Assembly (NCBI RefSeq): GCF_012641265.1 | Contig: NZ_JABAHZ010000009.1 | Coordinates: 186,001 to 250,000 of the forward strand | DNA: 64,000 nucleotides | DNA from: Chitinophaga eiseniae | GTDB lineage: Bacteria; Bacteroidota; Bacteroidia; Chitinophagales; Chitinophagaceae | Direction of reading: 5' to 3' | In this document: positions 17,301 to 25,214 of the stretch, piece after piece | Layout of the letters: the number at the start of each line of letters is the position of its first letter | Position numbering within the stretch: position 1 is the first letter of the stretch | The notes under the pieces: generated by a model | Databases searched by the model: none | Told to the model about the DNA's origin: nothing | What the model saw: only the letters and a program-made list of their open reading frames with translations | Position numbers and translations under genes: made by a program

Positions 17301-17344
17301 ATTACAAGTGATTTACAAGTGAATAACAAGCGATTTATAAGTGA
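17301..17344. repeat. Four tandem 11-bp repeats between FecR and SusC
   Basis: ATTACAAGTGA, TTTACAAGTGA, ATAACAAGCGA and TTTATAAGTGA follow each other without gaps. An 11-bp period puts each copy on the same face of the helix. The array begins 9 bp past the FecR stop codon and ends about 170 bp upstream of SusC, so it could be a protein-binding array at the SusC promoter. Confidence 0.75.
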
Positions 17345-17353
17345 ACAATACGG

Positions 17354-18430
17354 TTAGTTACAGGGTTTGCCGGTAATAAATACCTGGCCTTCCCTGATAG
17401 CATAACTGGCGTTGATAGCCGCGCAGATAATCTTTAACTTATTTTCAAACGTTTCATTCCTGATAGTGGTGGTGACAAGGCACTTGCCAAACGTTTCCTC
17501 GCTGGCATTAATCTTAATGCTGTAGGCGCTTTCCAGTGCTTTAAAAATGCTGAGGACCGGTGCATTATCGAACGCAAAAGCGGGTATTTCTGCCGCCGGC
17601 TGGAGGGCTGCCAGCTGTTCGCTGTTCAGCGAATCGGCTACAAAGGCAGCGGTGCGGGCATCGAACCGCAATTGATGACCGGGTGTAATAATATAACTGT
17701 GTTGCTTATCGGTTATGCTGCACACCGCAATTTTTCCTGTCTTTACGGTAACAGTGAGGCTGCCATTTTCTTCCGACACATTAAAACTGGTGCCCAGTAC
17801 GCGGATGGCTACTTTGGGTGTATATACATAAAATGGCCGTTCCGCATCTTTGGCGATATCGAAAAAAGCATTTCCTTTCAGGTATACTTCTCTTTTAGAC
17901 TGAGTAAGAAAGGCGTCGTGCTTGATGGTAGCGCCCGTTTTTAATATAACGGAAGAGCCGTCTGTAAGCCACGCTACCTGGTCGGTAGCACTGGTATTAA
18001 CCCGCACCAGCTGTTGCTGTTCCATATGGCTTTGCAGCTTATCGGCCAGCAGGTTTTCTTTTGTAGCGGATTTCCGGGAGATAGATACCATTGCGATACC
18101 ACCCGCTATTACAGCCGCTGCCGCCCACCACCATTTACGCAGGGAAGTTACCCTGGCGGTAGTTTGTACCGGCGCCGGCACTTCCTTGTCCAGATACTCA
18201 TCAAGAGAGGCATACACTTCTTCCAGCAAACGGCGGTCTACCTGGTGGGGCATAGTTTTACCCAGAGACTGCACCATTGCCCGGGCTTTTTCCAGCACAG
18301 GCACCCGCTCGGGATGGTCTGCCATCCATTGTTCCCAGCGTGCGGTATTCGCTGCATCGGGAAACAATACCCATTGAACAAAATGGTCGTCCTGGATAAA
18401 TTCCCAGGTATCCTCTCCGAAATGCTTCAT
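17354..18430 (-). CDS. FecR-family anti-sigma factor
   Basis: A 358-residue inner-membrane regulator. The cytoplasmic N-terminus (about 1-100) should hold the sigma factor; a single membrane span lies near 105-122 (WWWAAAAVIAGGIAMVSI); the periplasmic FecR domain follows (VAWLTDGSSVILKTGATI; EVYLKGNAFFDIAKDAERPF; VAIRVLGTSFNVS) and a C-terminal secretin-like domain near 285-355 receives the signal from the STN domain of SusC. It lies 157 bp downstream of its sigma factor gene and upstream of the SusC-SusD genes. Confidence 0.95.
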   Translation of the reverse strand: MKHFGEDTWEFIQDDHFVQWVLFPDAANTARWEQWMADHPERVPVLEKARAMVQSLGKTMPHQVDRRLLEEVYASLDEYLDKEVPAPVQTTARVTSLRKWWWAAAAVIAGGIAMVSISRKSATKENLLADKLQSHMEQQQLVRVNTSATDQVAWLTDGSSVILKTGATIKHDAFLTQSKREVYLKGNAFFDIAKDAERPFYVYTPKVAIRVLGTSFNVSEENGSLTVTVKTGKIAVCSITDKQHSYIITPGHQLRFDARTAAFVADSLNSEQLAALQPAAEIPAFAFDNAPVLSIFKALESAYSIKINASEETFGKCLVTTTIRNETFENKLKIICAAINASYAIREGQVFITGKPCN

Positions 18431-18587
18431 GCAACGATGATTTAAACGGCAATAAACTGCCCTTTCATCATAAATGACAAAAGCTTTGTTTTTATACTCA
18501 AAAAAAATAAAGTTTTTTTAACTTTTCTTTGAAACACCCTACCATCAAGAACATTAATAGGGCTAATGAAGGAAAAATGAGGGCCGC

Positions 18588-19199
18588 TTATAGAAAGGAA
18601 TAAAAGGTTTCCAGCAAACGCCGGGCAAAAGGAGTAGTTTCCAGGGTTTCTTTAATACGTCCCAGCGCATTGTAAAGGAGGTTGCTGACGGACTGGTATT
18701 TCATATGCATCATTTCGGCAATCTGGGCATTGGTAAAGCCCATATAAAAGCGGAGCATAATAATTTCCTGCTGACGCCGGGATAACTTTTTAATGGCATT
18801 GTTCAGCAACTGACTGCGTGAATCTTTTATTTCTGTATCAATAATTTGCTCTTCTACAGTGGCTTCCGGCTGAATATGATCGTGCAGGTATTGGTCTTGC
18901 TTACCAGTGATACTCCTGTATTGGTAATTGGCCCTGATCAATTTATACTTAAGACTACGGCACAAATAAAACCGTATGGCTACGTCCTCACTCACTTGAT
19001 CCCGGCTATTCCATATCTCTATAAAAAGATCATGAATCATGTCTTTCAGTTTCTCCTGGTCGGTACAAAACCGGAAGCCATATTGAAACAAGTACACGGT
19101 GTATTCCCGGTAAATGAAGGTAAAGGCAGCTTTGTCTCCAGCTTTAAATCGCTTCCATAAAGCCGCTTCGTCAAAACGAACATCTTTCATTGCAGGCAT
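18588..19199 (-). CDS. ECF-family RNA polymerase sigma-70 factor
   Basis: A 203-residue sigma factor. Region 2 is near 30-95 (AAFTFIYREYTVYLFQYGFR, LKDMIHDLFIEIWNSRDQV) and region 4 near 135-190 (LSRRQQEIIMLRFYMGFTNA, then the HTH around HMKYQSVSNLLYNALGRIKE). It is the first gene of the sigma-FecR-SusC-SusD locus and should be released by FecR to transcribe SusC-SusD. An alternative ATG at 19190 would shorten it by three residues. Confidence 0.94.
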   Translation of the reverse strand: MPAMKDVRFDEAALWKRFKAGDKAAFTFIYREYTVYLFQYGFRFCTDQEKLKDMIHDLFIEIWNSRDQVSEDVAIRFYLCRSLKYKLIRANYQYRSITGKQDQYLHDHIQPEATVEEQIIDTEIKDSRSQLLNNAIKKLSRRQQEIIMLRFYMGFTNAQIAEMMHMKYQSVSNLLYNALGRIKETLETTPFARRLLETFYSFL

Positions 19200-19531
19200 G
19201 CGTGGATCTTTTACAGCAAAACTGATTTTGGTCTTAATAATAGCTGGCTAAAACTTTTATAAGTAGTGTCAATGTAGCTATTTTTTACCAATTGATCAAA
19301 AATCGTTCAAATAGCATTTGTGATGCACATAAAAATATCAGTCATCCAGCCACCTGGCAGCCAAAACAATAAATGTAAATAAAACAGTTATCCGCTTCCG
19401 GCAAAATATTACCGGGTATTTAACCGGCGGTAAAAGATAAAATACACTATCAACCAGATAATATTGTCGATCAGCACCGGAAGCGATCATCTTATTTTTG
19501 ACGGACATTGATTTTAAACAATACTGCTACT
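19200..19531. other. Divergent intergenic region, sigma factor / fucosidase
   Basis: This 332-bp A+T-rich gap separates the minus-strand sigma gene from the plus-strand GH29 gene and should hold both promoters. I see no convincing hairpin, repeat or consensus Bacteroidota promoter and assign none. Confidence 0.5.
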
Positions 19532-21043
19532 ATGACCGGACCATTTATCAAACACACCCTGTATGCAGCTACCCTGGCTATTGCCATGACCCAGGCGGCA
19601 GTGGCGCAGCAACTGCCCGTTACCAAGGGTCCTTATCAACCTACAGATGCATCCCTTCAACAATACAAGTACCCCGATTGGTTCCGCGACGCCAAATTTG
19701 GTATCTGGGCACATTGGGGGCCACAGGCCGTACCCCGTATGGGCGACTGGTATGCCCGCCAGATGTATGAAGAAGGCAGCGCCGACTACCAATACCACGT
19801 GGCACATTACGGGCATCCCTCCAAATCCGGCTATAAGGATATCATCCCCTTATGGAAAGCAGAAAAATGGGATCCGGAAAAATTAATGGCACTCTATAAA
19901 AAGGCCGGGGCGCGGTATTTTGTGAGTATGGGCAGTCACCACGACAACTTCTTCCTATGGAACTCCCGCCTCCACCCCTGGAACGCCGTAAAAATGGGCC
20001 CGAAAAAAGATGTGGTAGGCCTTTGGCAAAAGGCTGCCAAAAAAGAAGGACTTTATTTCGGTGTATCTGAACACCTGGCCGCCAGCTATACCTGGTTCCA
20101 GCCCAGCCATCGCGCCGATAAAGCTGGTCAGTACAAAGACGTTCCTTACGATGGCAATGACACCGCCTATGCCTCCTTATATCATACCCGCGCCGCCGAC
20201 AACGACAATGGCTGGCTCACCACCAATCCTGCCTGGATGAAAGTATGGTACGACGATGTAAAAGAACTGGTAGAAACCTATCATCCGGACCTCCTCTATT
20301 CCGACAGCCAGCTACCCTTTGGAGATACCGGCCGGAGTATGCTGGCTAACTTTTACAACGACAACCTGCAATATCACAAAGGCAAAGCAACGGCCGTTTA
20401 CAACTGTAAACAACCATCCGATGGCAAGTGGGCCCAGGACCTGGAAAGAGGCGTACAGGATAGTATCAGCCCCTTCCCCTGGCAAACAGATACCTCTATC
20501 GGCGACTGGTACTACCGTACCGGCCAGCATTATAAATCGGCTACCGATATTCTGCGCATGCTCGCCGATATTGTCAGCAAAAACGGGAACCTGCTGATCA
20601 ACATCGTACAAACACCGGAAGGCGACCTGGAACCGGATATGCTGCAGACCCTCGATGAAATAGGCCAATGGATGGCCGTAAACGGAGAAGGAATTTACGG
20701 CAGTCGCCCCTGGAAAGTTTTCGGAGAAAAATCCGACAACACGGCCACTATCAAAGCAGGTAATTTTAACGAAGACAAAATAAAATACACCGCCGAAGAT
20801 ATCCGGTTTACCACCCGCAACAACTACCTTTATGCATATATCCTCGACAAGCCCACCAAGGCTATACGGATCAAAGCATTAGGCAGCAACGCCAACCTGA
20901 ATCATAAAAAAATTACGGCTATACAACTGCTGGGTAGTAAGGAACCGCTGAAATGGAAAGTGGAAGCAGATGCACTGGTCATTGACATGCCCGTACAACT
21001 GCCCTCCTGGACCGTTACCGGCCTGAAAATCAGCCTGAAATAA
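19532..21043 (+). CDS. Glycoside hydrolase family 29 alpha-L-fucosidase, secreted
   Basis: A 503-residue retaining fucosidase. The signal peptide ends near residue 25 (QAAVAQ). The barrel begins DWFRDAKFGIWAHWGPQAV, typical of GH29, with GARYFVSMGSHHDNFFLWNS further on. The likely nucleophile is Asp258 in HPDLLYSDSQ, equivalent to the conserved Asp of the family's PD-x-x-x-x-D motif. A C-terminal beta-sandwich covers about 400-503. The ATG at 19532 is preferred to an upstream TTG that adds eight residues. It is followed after 9 bp by a zinc dehydrogenase gene and then an AraC gene. It should remove terminal fucose from glycans imported or bound by the divergent SusC-SusD pair. Confidence 0.94.
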   Translation: MTGPFIKHTLYAATLAIAMTQAAVAQQLPVTKGPYQPTDASLQQYKYPDWFRDAKFGIWAHWGPQAVPRMGDWYARQMYEEGSADYQYHVAHYGHPSKSGYKDIIPLWKAEKWDPEKLMALYKKAGARYFVSMGSHHDNFFLWNSRLHPWNAVKMGPKKDVVGLWQKAAKKEGLYFGVSEHLAASYTWFQPSHRADKAGQYKDVPYDGNDTAYASLYHTRAADNDNGWLTTNPAWMKVWYDDVKELVETYHPDLLYSDSQLPFGDTGRSMLANFYNDNLQYHKGKATAVYNCKQPSDGKWAQDLERGVQDSISPFPWQTDTSIGDWYYRTGQHYKSATDILRMLADIVSKNGNLLINIVQTPEGDLEPDMLQTLDEIGQWMAVNGEGIYGSRPWKVFGEKSDNTATIKAGNFNEDKIKYTAEDIRFTTRNNYLYAYILDKPTKAIRIKALGSNANLNHKKITAIQLLGSKEPLKWKVEADALVIDMPVQLPSWTVTGLKISLK

Positions 21044-21052
21044 GACAATGAT

Positions 21053-22069
21053 ATGATGCACGAACTGATCTGTTCTTCTCCCGGTCATCTGACCTATGCG
21101 CGCACGGACTTACCTGTATTGACACCGGGTCATGCCATCATCAAAATTAAACGGATAGGCATCTGTGGTACAGATCTGCATGCCTTTGAAGGCACGCAAC
21201 CTTTCTTTCAATATCCCCGGGTACTGGGACATGAATTGTCGGGGGAGCTGGTGGCCTTTGACAATGCGCCCGGTTTCCGCGAAGGCGAGGCCGTTACCTT
21301 CATTCCCTACTTCAGCTGCGGCGCCTGTATTGCCTGCCGGCGGGGACTCTCCAACTGCTGCGAGCAAATCAATGTGTTTGGTGTACACAGCGACGGAGGG
21401 ATGAAAGAATATATTTCCATTCCTTCTACATCGCTGCTGCATGGCGAAGGGCTGAGCTACGAGGCACTGGCACTGGTAGAGCCGCTGGCGATTGGCGCCC
21501 ATGCCGTGAGGCGGGCCGCTATACAACCCGGCGAATATGTGCTGGTGACCGGCGCGGGGCCTATAGGTCTGGCTGCTATGGAGTTTGCCCGCATTGCCGG
21601 CGCCCGGGTGATTGCGCTGGATGTCAACGCCGAACGCCTGGAATATTGCACCTCCAGGTTCCAGGTACCCTTTGCAGTCAACGCCCGCGATGCCGATGCC
21701 CGGGAACAGGTAAAAGCCATCACCGGGGGCGATATGCCCACGGTAGTCATGGATGCCACAGGCAATCTGCAAGCCATGAATAACGGCATCTACTACCTCG
21801 CACACGGAGGCCGCTATGTACTGGTAGGCCTGCAAAAAGAAGCCCTGAGCTTCTCCAACCCAGAATTGCATAAACGGGAAACAACCCTGCTTTGCAGCAG
21901 GAATGCCACCCGGGCCGATTTTGAACACGTGATCAGTTGTATTCAACAGGGGCTCATCAATCCCGCAGCGTATATTACCCATCATATCGATTTTATGGCG
22001 GTAAAAGATGCCTTCCCGTCGCTGGCCGATCCGGCCACCAAAGTGATTAAAGCGATGGTGACCCTGTAA
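21053..22069 (+). CDS. Zinc-dependent medium-chain dehydrogenase, LgoD/YjjN-like
   Basis: A 338-residue NAD(P)-dependent sugar or sugar-acid dehydrogenase. Catalytic zinc ligands lie in GICGTDLH and LGHELSG, the four-cysteine structural zinc site is CGACIACRRGLSNCC (about 88-102), and the Rossmann motif is GAGPIGLAAMEFA. The whole sequence, including QPFFQYPRVLGHE, AIGAHAVRRAAI and CSRNATRADF, recalls E. coli L-galactonate oxidoreductase YjjN/LgoD. The GH29 stop is 9 bp upstream, so the pair is probably one operon. A role in oxidising L-fucose, L-fuconate or L-galactonate is inferred from the neighbour. Either of two adjacent ATGs (21053, 21056) may be the start. Confidence 0.9.
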   Translation: MMHELICSSPGHLTYARTDLPVLTPGHAIIKIKRIGICGTDLHAFEGTQPFFQYPRVLGHELSGELVAFDNAPGFREGEAVTFIPYFSCGACIACRRGLSNCCEQINVFGVHSDGGMKEYISIPSTSLLHGEGLSYEALALVEPLAIGAHAVRRAAIQPGEYVLVTGAGPIGLAAMEFARIAGARVIALDVNAERLEYCTSRFQVPFAVNARDADAREQVKAITGGDMPTVVMDATGNLQAMNNGIYYLAHGGRYVLVGLQKEALSFSNPELHKRETTLLCSRNATRADFEHVISCIQQGLINPAAYITHHIDFMAVKDAFPSLADPATKVIKAMVTL

Positions 22070-22136
22070 ATAACGAATGATGACAGAAAACAACTATTTT
22101 AGCGCTATCTGATGACTGTCTTAATCCACCACGTGC

Positions 22137-23012
22137 ATGAAAGCAGTATTAAAAAATGTGTCTACCTCCCCTGAGTGTTCCTTTACCGTGAGAAGGGACA
22201 TCGGAGAAAAAATGCGCAATAACTGGCATTACCATCCCGAACTGGAGCTGCTGTACATCAAGAAAAGTTCCGGCACCTGGCTGATAGGCGACTATATTGG
22301 TCCTTTTGCAAGCGGGGATGTGGTGCTGATAGGCGCCAACCTACCCCACTCCTTCCGCCATGAGGAAACATTTGTATGCGAGCAGAAAGATGTTTCCGGG
22401 GAAGCTGTGGTAGCCTTATTCAAGCAGGATATTACACCGATGCTCACCGCTTTGCCGGAAATGCGAAAACTCACACACTTGTTATCGCTTTCGCGACTGG
22501 GACTGAAAGTAGAAGCACCTACCGCCACCAAAGTGGCCCGCATGATGGAAGAGCTGCCAGACCAATCGCCCGGCAGCCGTTTGCTGTCTTTGTTGCAAAT
22601 TCTTTTCCTGATTGCCGACAGCGGCAACTACCGGTTGCTGTCTACCCAAAGTATACCAGCTAGTACCGGTCACCATGAAAATGAACGGCTAAAAGCGGTG
22701 ATGGAATATACCCTCACCCATTTTAAAAATAAAGTCAGCCTGGAAGAAGTAGCTGCCATCATGCACATGACCAGCACTTCTTTCTGCCGGTATTTTAAAA
22801 TACAGAAAGGTATCACCTATGTGCGCTTTATCACGGAACTAAGAATAGGCCATGCCTGTAACCTGCTGATAGAATCGGATGCCAGTATCAGTGAAATCTG
22901 CTATGAATGCGGCTATAACACCCTCTCCCACTTCATTAACATGTTTAAACTGATTACCGGGAAAACACCCATGGAGTATAAGAAATTTCATTGCCGCCTG
23001 GATATAAGATAA
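22137..23012 (+). CDS. AraC-family regulator with N-terminal cupin domain
   Basis: A 291-residue transcription factor. The cupin is visible as NWHYHPELELLYI near residue 24 and SGDVVLIGANLPHSFRHEE near 60-80; the C-terminal HTH pair includes VSLEEVAAIMHMTSTSFCRY and SISEICYECGYNTLSHFINM. Proteins of this type sense a sugar or sugar acid and activate nearby catabolic genes. It lies 67 bp downstream of the dehydrogenase gene on the same strand, so fucose or its oxidation product is the natural ligand guess. Confidence 0.93.
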   Translation: MKAVLKNVSTSPECSFTVRRDIGEKMRNNWHYHPELELLYIKKSSGTWLIGDYIGPFASGDVVLIGANLPHSFRHEETFVCEQKDVSGEAVVALFKQDITPMLTALPEMRKLTHLLSLSRLGLKVEAPTATKVARMMEELPDQSPGSRLLSLLQILFLIADSGNYRLLSTQSIPASTGHHENERLKAVMEYTLTHFKNKVSLEEVAAIMHMTSTSFCRYFKIQKGITYVRFITELRIGHACNLLIESDASISEICYECGYNTLSHFINMFKLITGKTPMEYKKFHCRLDIR

Positions 23013-23017
23013 TAAAT

Positions 23018-23043
23018 GGCCCCCGGACAATTGTCCGGAGGCC
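23018..23043 (+). terminator. 26-bp palindrome after the AraC gene
   Basis: Positions 23018-23043 form a near-perfect palindrome (one mismatch pair) centred on CCGGACAATTGTCCGG, 5 bp past the AraC stop codon. No T run follows, so it may be a weak terminator, a 3'-end-stabilising hairpin or a binding site. Confidence 0.5.
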
Positions 23044-23316
23044 GGTGAAACAGAGACAACATATGTCGCTTTACTGCCCTTTCCGGTAAAGTACTATCTA
23101 CCGGGCATTTGAAGTGCCATCGAAATTTGCGTAATCATTTACTGCGTATGGGGATCCATGTTATGTGGCTTCGTTTGCCTGTGCTAAAATGCATGGGTTT
23201 CCGTTTAAGGATACTATAGTCAGTTATGAGGATATTGGTTTTCACTTATAAAACGGGATAAAACGCGTATCCCCCTATTCGTGGAAATTTCCGGTTGTCG
23301 TGTATATTTACATCCT

Positions 23317-23844
23317 ATGGAGCTGAGCGATGCTATTTCACTGATTAATCACCCTTATTTCAACAGGAGTCCCCACCAGGTATGGGCGGATCTGGGCGCC
23401 GGCAGCGGCTTATTTACCTTTGCGCTGGCACATTTGCTGGGCAGCAACAGTAGCGTGTATGCCTATGATAAAGCACCGGTGCAGTTACTGTCTTTACCCG
23501 ATCCACCAGGGGTAAATATTCGCACCGGGCAACTGGATTTTGTAGCAACACCGCTGCCCCTTCAACACCTGGATGGCATGCTGATGGCTAACTCCCTTCA
23601 TTATGTGGCCAACAAAACCGCTTTTATCCGGGAAATACAATCACATCTTCAGCCCAATGGCGTTTTCCTGGTTGTAGAATACGATACGGCTGCCGCCAAT
23701 GCGTGGGTACCTTATCCTGTTCCTTTTAAGGAGCTGGTACAGCTGTTCCGGCAGCAGGGTTTTGACAACGCAATTAAAATAAATGAACGCCCCTCCGTGT
23801 TCCGGTCAGGGACTATGTATGCGGCGCTGTTCAGTAGAAAATAA
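23317..23844 (+). CDS. Class I SAM-dependent methyltransferase
   Basis: A 175-residue methyltransferase with motif I WADLGAGSGLFTFALAHLL near 25-45, an acidic strand end (SVYAYDKAP), and MLMANSLHYVANKTAFIREI in the motif IV-V region. The small size and lack of a substrate domain leave the acceptor unknown. The ATG at 23317 is chosen over a GTG at 23281, which adds 12 residues upstream of a typical start. It stands alone on the plus strand and converges on the next gene across a long hairpin repeat. Confidence 0.87.
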   Translation: MELSDAISLINHPYFNRSPHQVWADLGAGSGLFTFALAHLLGSNSSVYAYDKAPVQLLSLPDPPGVNIRTGQLDFVATPLPLQHLDGMLMANSLHYVANKTAFIREIQSHLQPNGVFLVVEYDTAAANAWVPYPVPFKELVQLFRQQGFDNAIKINERPSVFRSGTMYAALFSRK

Positions 23845-23870
23845 GGCACGCAAAGGTGGGGAATAAAGCC

Positions 23871-23950
23871 CGCAAAGGCGGAAAGAAGCAAAGCAGCAAA
23901 GAGAGTAAGTTTTATACTTCTTTGCTGCTTTGCTTCTTTCCACCTTTGTG
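23871..23950. repeat. Long inverted repeat (hairpin element, copy 2)
   Basis: Arms 23871-23901 and 23920-23950 pair over 31 bp with two mismatches around an 18-base loop. The inner arm AAAGAAGCAAAGCAGCAAAG shares AGAAGCAAAGCA with the element at 10381-10456. An extra outer copy of the CGCAAAGGYGG module lies at 23859-23869. It fills the gap between convergent genes and would form a hairpin in both transcripts. Confidence 0.85.
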
Positions 23951-23953
23951 TGA

Positions 23954-24532
23954 CTATTTTGGGCGGCCTTTGGTTTTAGGAATGGCCTTGCAACAATTGC
24001 CGTTGCTGTCTAACGGATCTGCCAGGTATACGCCATTCACTTTCTTGTCTATCTTCTCTGTATACTCCGCATCTACATTGATTCTTCCTTTCTTTATTTC
24101 ATAAAACCGGGAAGGAAGATAGTAGATAGAATCGGCCGAAGGATGAGGCTTAGGCGCTTCGCTGCCGCCAAACTCCAGCTGTCCATCGTGGTCATAGTCT
24201 TTTACATCGGAAGCCACGGCGGTGAGCAGGGAATCAGCAATAGAATTGTTGATACCGAATACGATCAACCTGTTTTTATTGGGAGCGGCGGTCACTTCCA
24301 GGAACAGGAACACGTTTCCTCCGTCTTCAATAAGGCGGTTACGCCGGCTGTTATATACAATCTTGTCGGGCGACAACTGGTAGGTTTTGTTGCCGTTTAC
24401 GAAAATAGTGCCTTTATATACCGCAATCAGCTGTTGTTTGCTGCTGGTAAAATGAAGGTTTTCAGTGGCTTTCTGAGCCAGCGCCGGTAGGCTGATCAAT
24501 AGCAACAGGCAGTAGCTGAGTCGTTGGAGCAT
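23954..24532 (-). CDS. Secreted protein of unknown function with an EF-hand-like loop
   Basis: A 192-residue exported protein; a signal peptide ends at about residue 19 (LPALAQ). I do not recognise a family. The middle is beta-rich (LIAVYKGTIFVNGNKTYQL, NVFLFLEVTAAPNKNRLIVF). DYDHDGQLEFGG near 114-125 has the D-x-D-x-D-G-x-x-E spacing of a calcium-binding EF-hand or FG-GAP loop. Two adjacent cysteines lie near the basic C-terminus (KTKGRPK). It is a single gene with its own upstream region and ends 3 bp past the hairpin repeat. Confidence 0.75.
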   Translation of the reverse strand: MLQRLSYCLLLLISLPALAQKATENLHFTSSKQQLIAVYKGTIFVNGNKTYQLSPDKIVYNSRRNRLIEDGGNVFLFLEVTAAPNKNRLIVFGINNSIADSLLTAVASDVKDYDHDGQLEFGGSEAPKPHPSADSIYYLPSRFYEIKKGRINVDAEYTEKIDKKVNGVYLADPLDSNGNCCKAIPKTKGRPK

Positions 24533-24706
24533 AGTATAGTTTTTAATTCTGCCCTGAACTTAAGCAAAATTCCCCGACTTTCAGTCGCCAGATAAGCGTA
24601 TGTTTTTCTTACGGCATCATTGCATTTACCAAATGTGCTTATTATATTGTTATGACTTTATACCCCGGTACAACGGATAGTTACCTCCTCTCAAAAAATA
24701 ACTGTT

Positions 24707-25069
24707 ATGAAAAAATTATGCTGCATCCTGTTACTATGCGCCTTTGTTGCCTTTCCATCAGCCCTGCTCCGCGCTGAAAGAAGCAGTACCGCCCGTTTCT
24801 TTAGTATTGGTCTTAATGTGTACAATGGCACCACCTACACCGGTTCCATTTACCTCTACGGCCCCACTAACGTCAGCGCCTATCTGAACCCGTCTTCCGG
24901 TTCTTCTTATGGCCCATTAACCGCAGGCGTGTATACCATTAACATGTATACCTCTGCCCCCGGTTCACACACCTTTACTTTTGCCGGGCAATCCATTACC
25001 ACCAGCTCCGGCTACGCTACCTTTAACAATGTAAATATTACAGGTACCGTTTTCGCCAGTATTTACTGA
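24707..25069 (+). CDS. Small secreted beta-rich protein of unknown function
   Basis: A 120-residue exported protein with a clear signal peptide (LCCILLLCAFVAFPSALLRA, about residues 4-23). The mature part is about 95 residues of Ser, Thr, Tyr and Gly-rich strands (for example SIYLYGPTNVSAYLNPSSGS and HTFTFAGQSITTSSGYATF). It has no cysteine after cleavage and no family I recognise. It reads like a single beta-sandwich domain. A strong hairpin terminator follows about 90 bp downstream. Upstream is a 174-bp gap shared with the divergent unknown gene. Confidence 0.72.
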   Translation: MKKLCCILLLCAFVAFPSALLRAERSSTARFFSIGLNVYNGTTYTGSIYLYGPTNVSAYLNPSSGSSYGPLTAGVYTINMYTSAPGSHTFTFAGQSITTSSGYATFNNVNITGTVFASIY

Positions 25070-25160
25070 TCCGTGCATTACCTGTTGTAAAACATTCTCC
25101 GGGCTGATTCATTCATCGAGGTAATTTCCCCCGCAATTGTTTGAACAGGTAACAACGCGT

Positions 25161-25193
25161 AGAATGCCGGGGCAGGCGCCCCGGCATTCTTAT
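25161..25193. terminator. Bidirectional hairpin terminator between convergent genes
   Basis: A perfect 13-bp stem (AGAATGCCGGGGC at 25161-25173 and its complement at 25178-25190) with a 4-base loop lies between the plus-strand small secreted protein and the minus-strand ferritin-like gene. TTATT follows on the plus strand; no long T run is present on either side. Confidence 0.7.
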
Positions 25194-25214
25194 TGAAATG
25201 AGGAAAAGAGGTTA

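Noticed and set aside
21110..22093. Minus-strand open frame of 327 codons opposite the zinc dehydrogenase
   Set aside because: Shadow of a gene with clear zinc and NAD motifs; no independent evidence.
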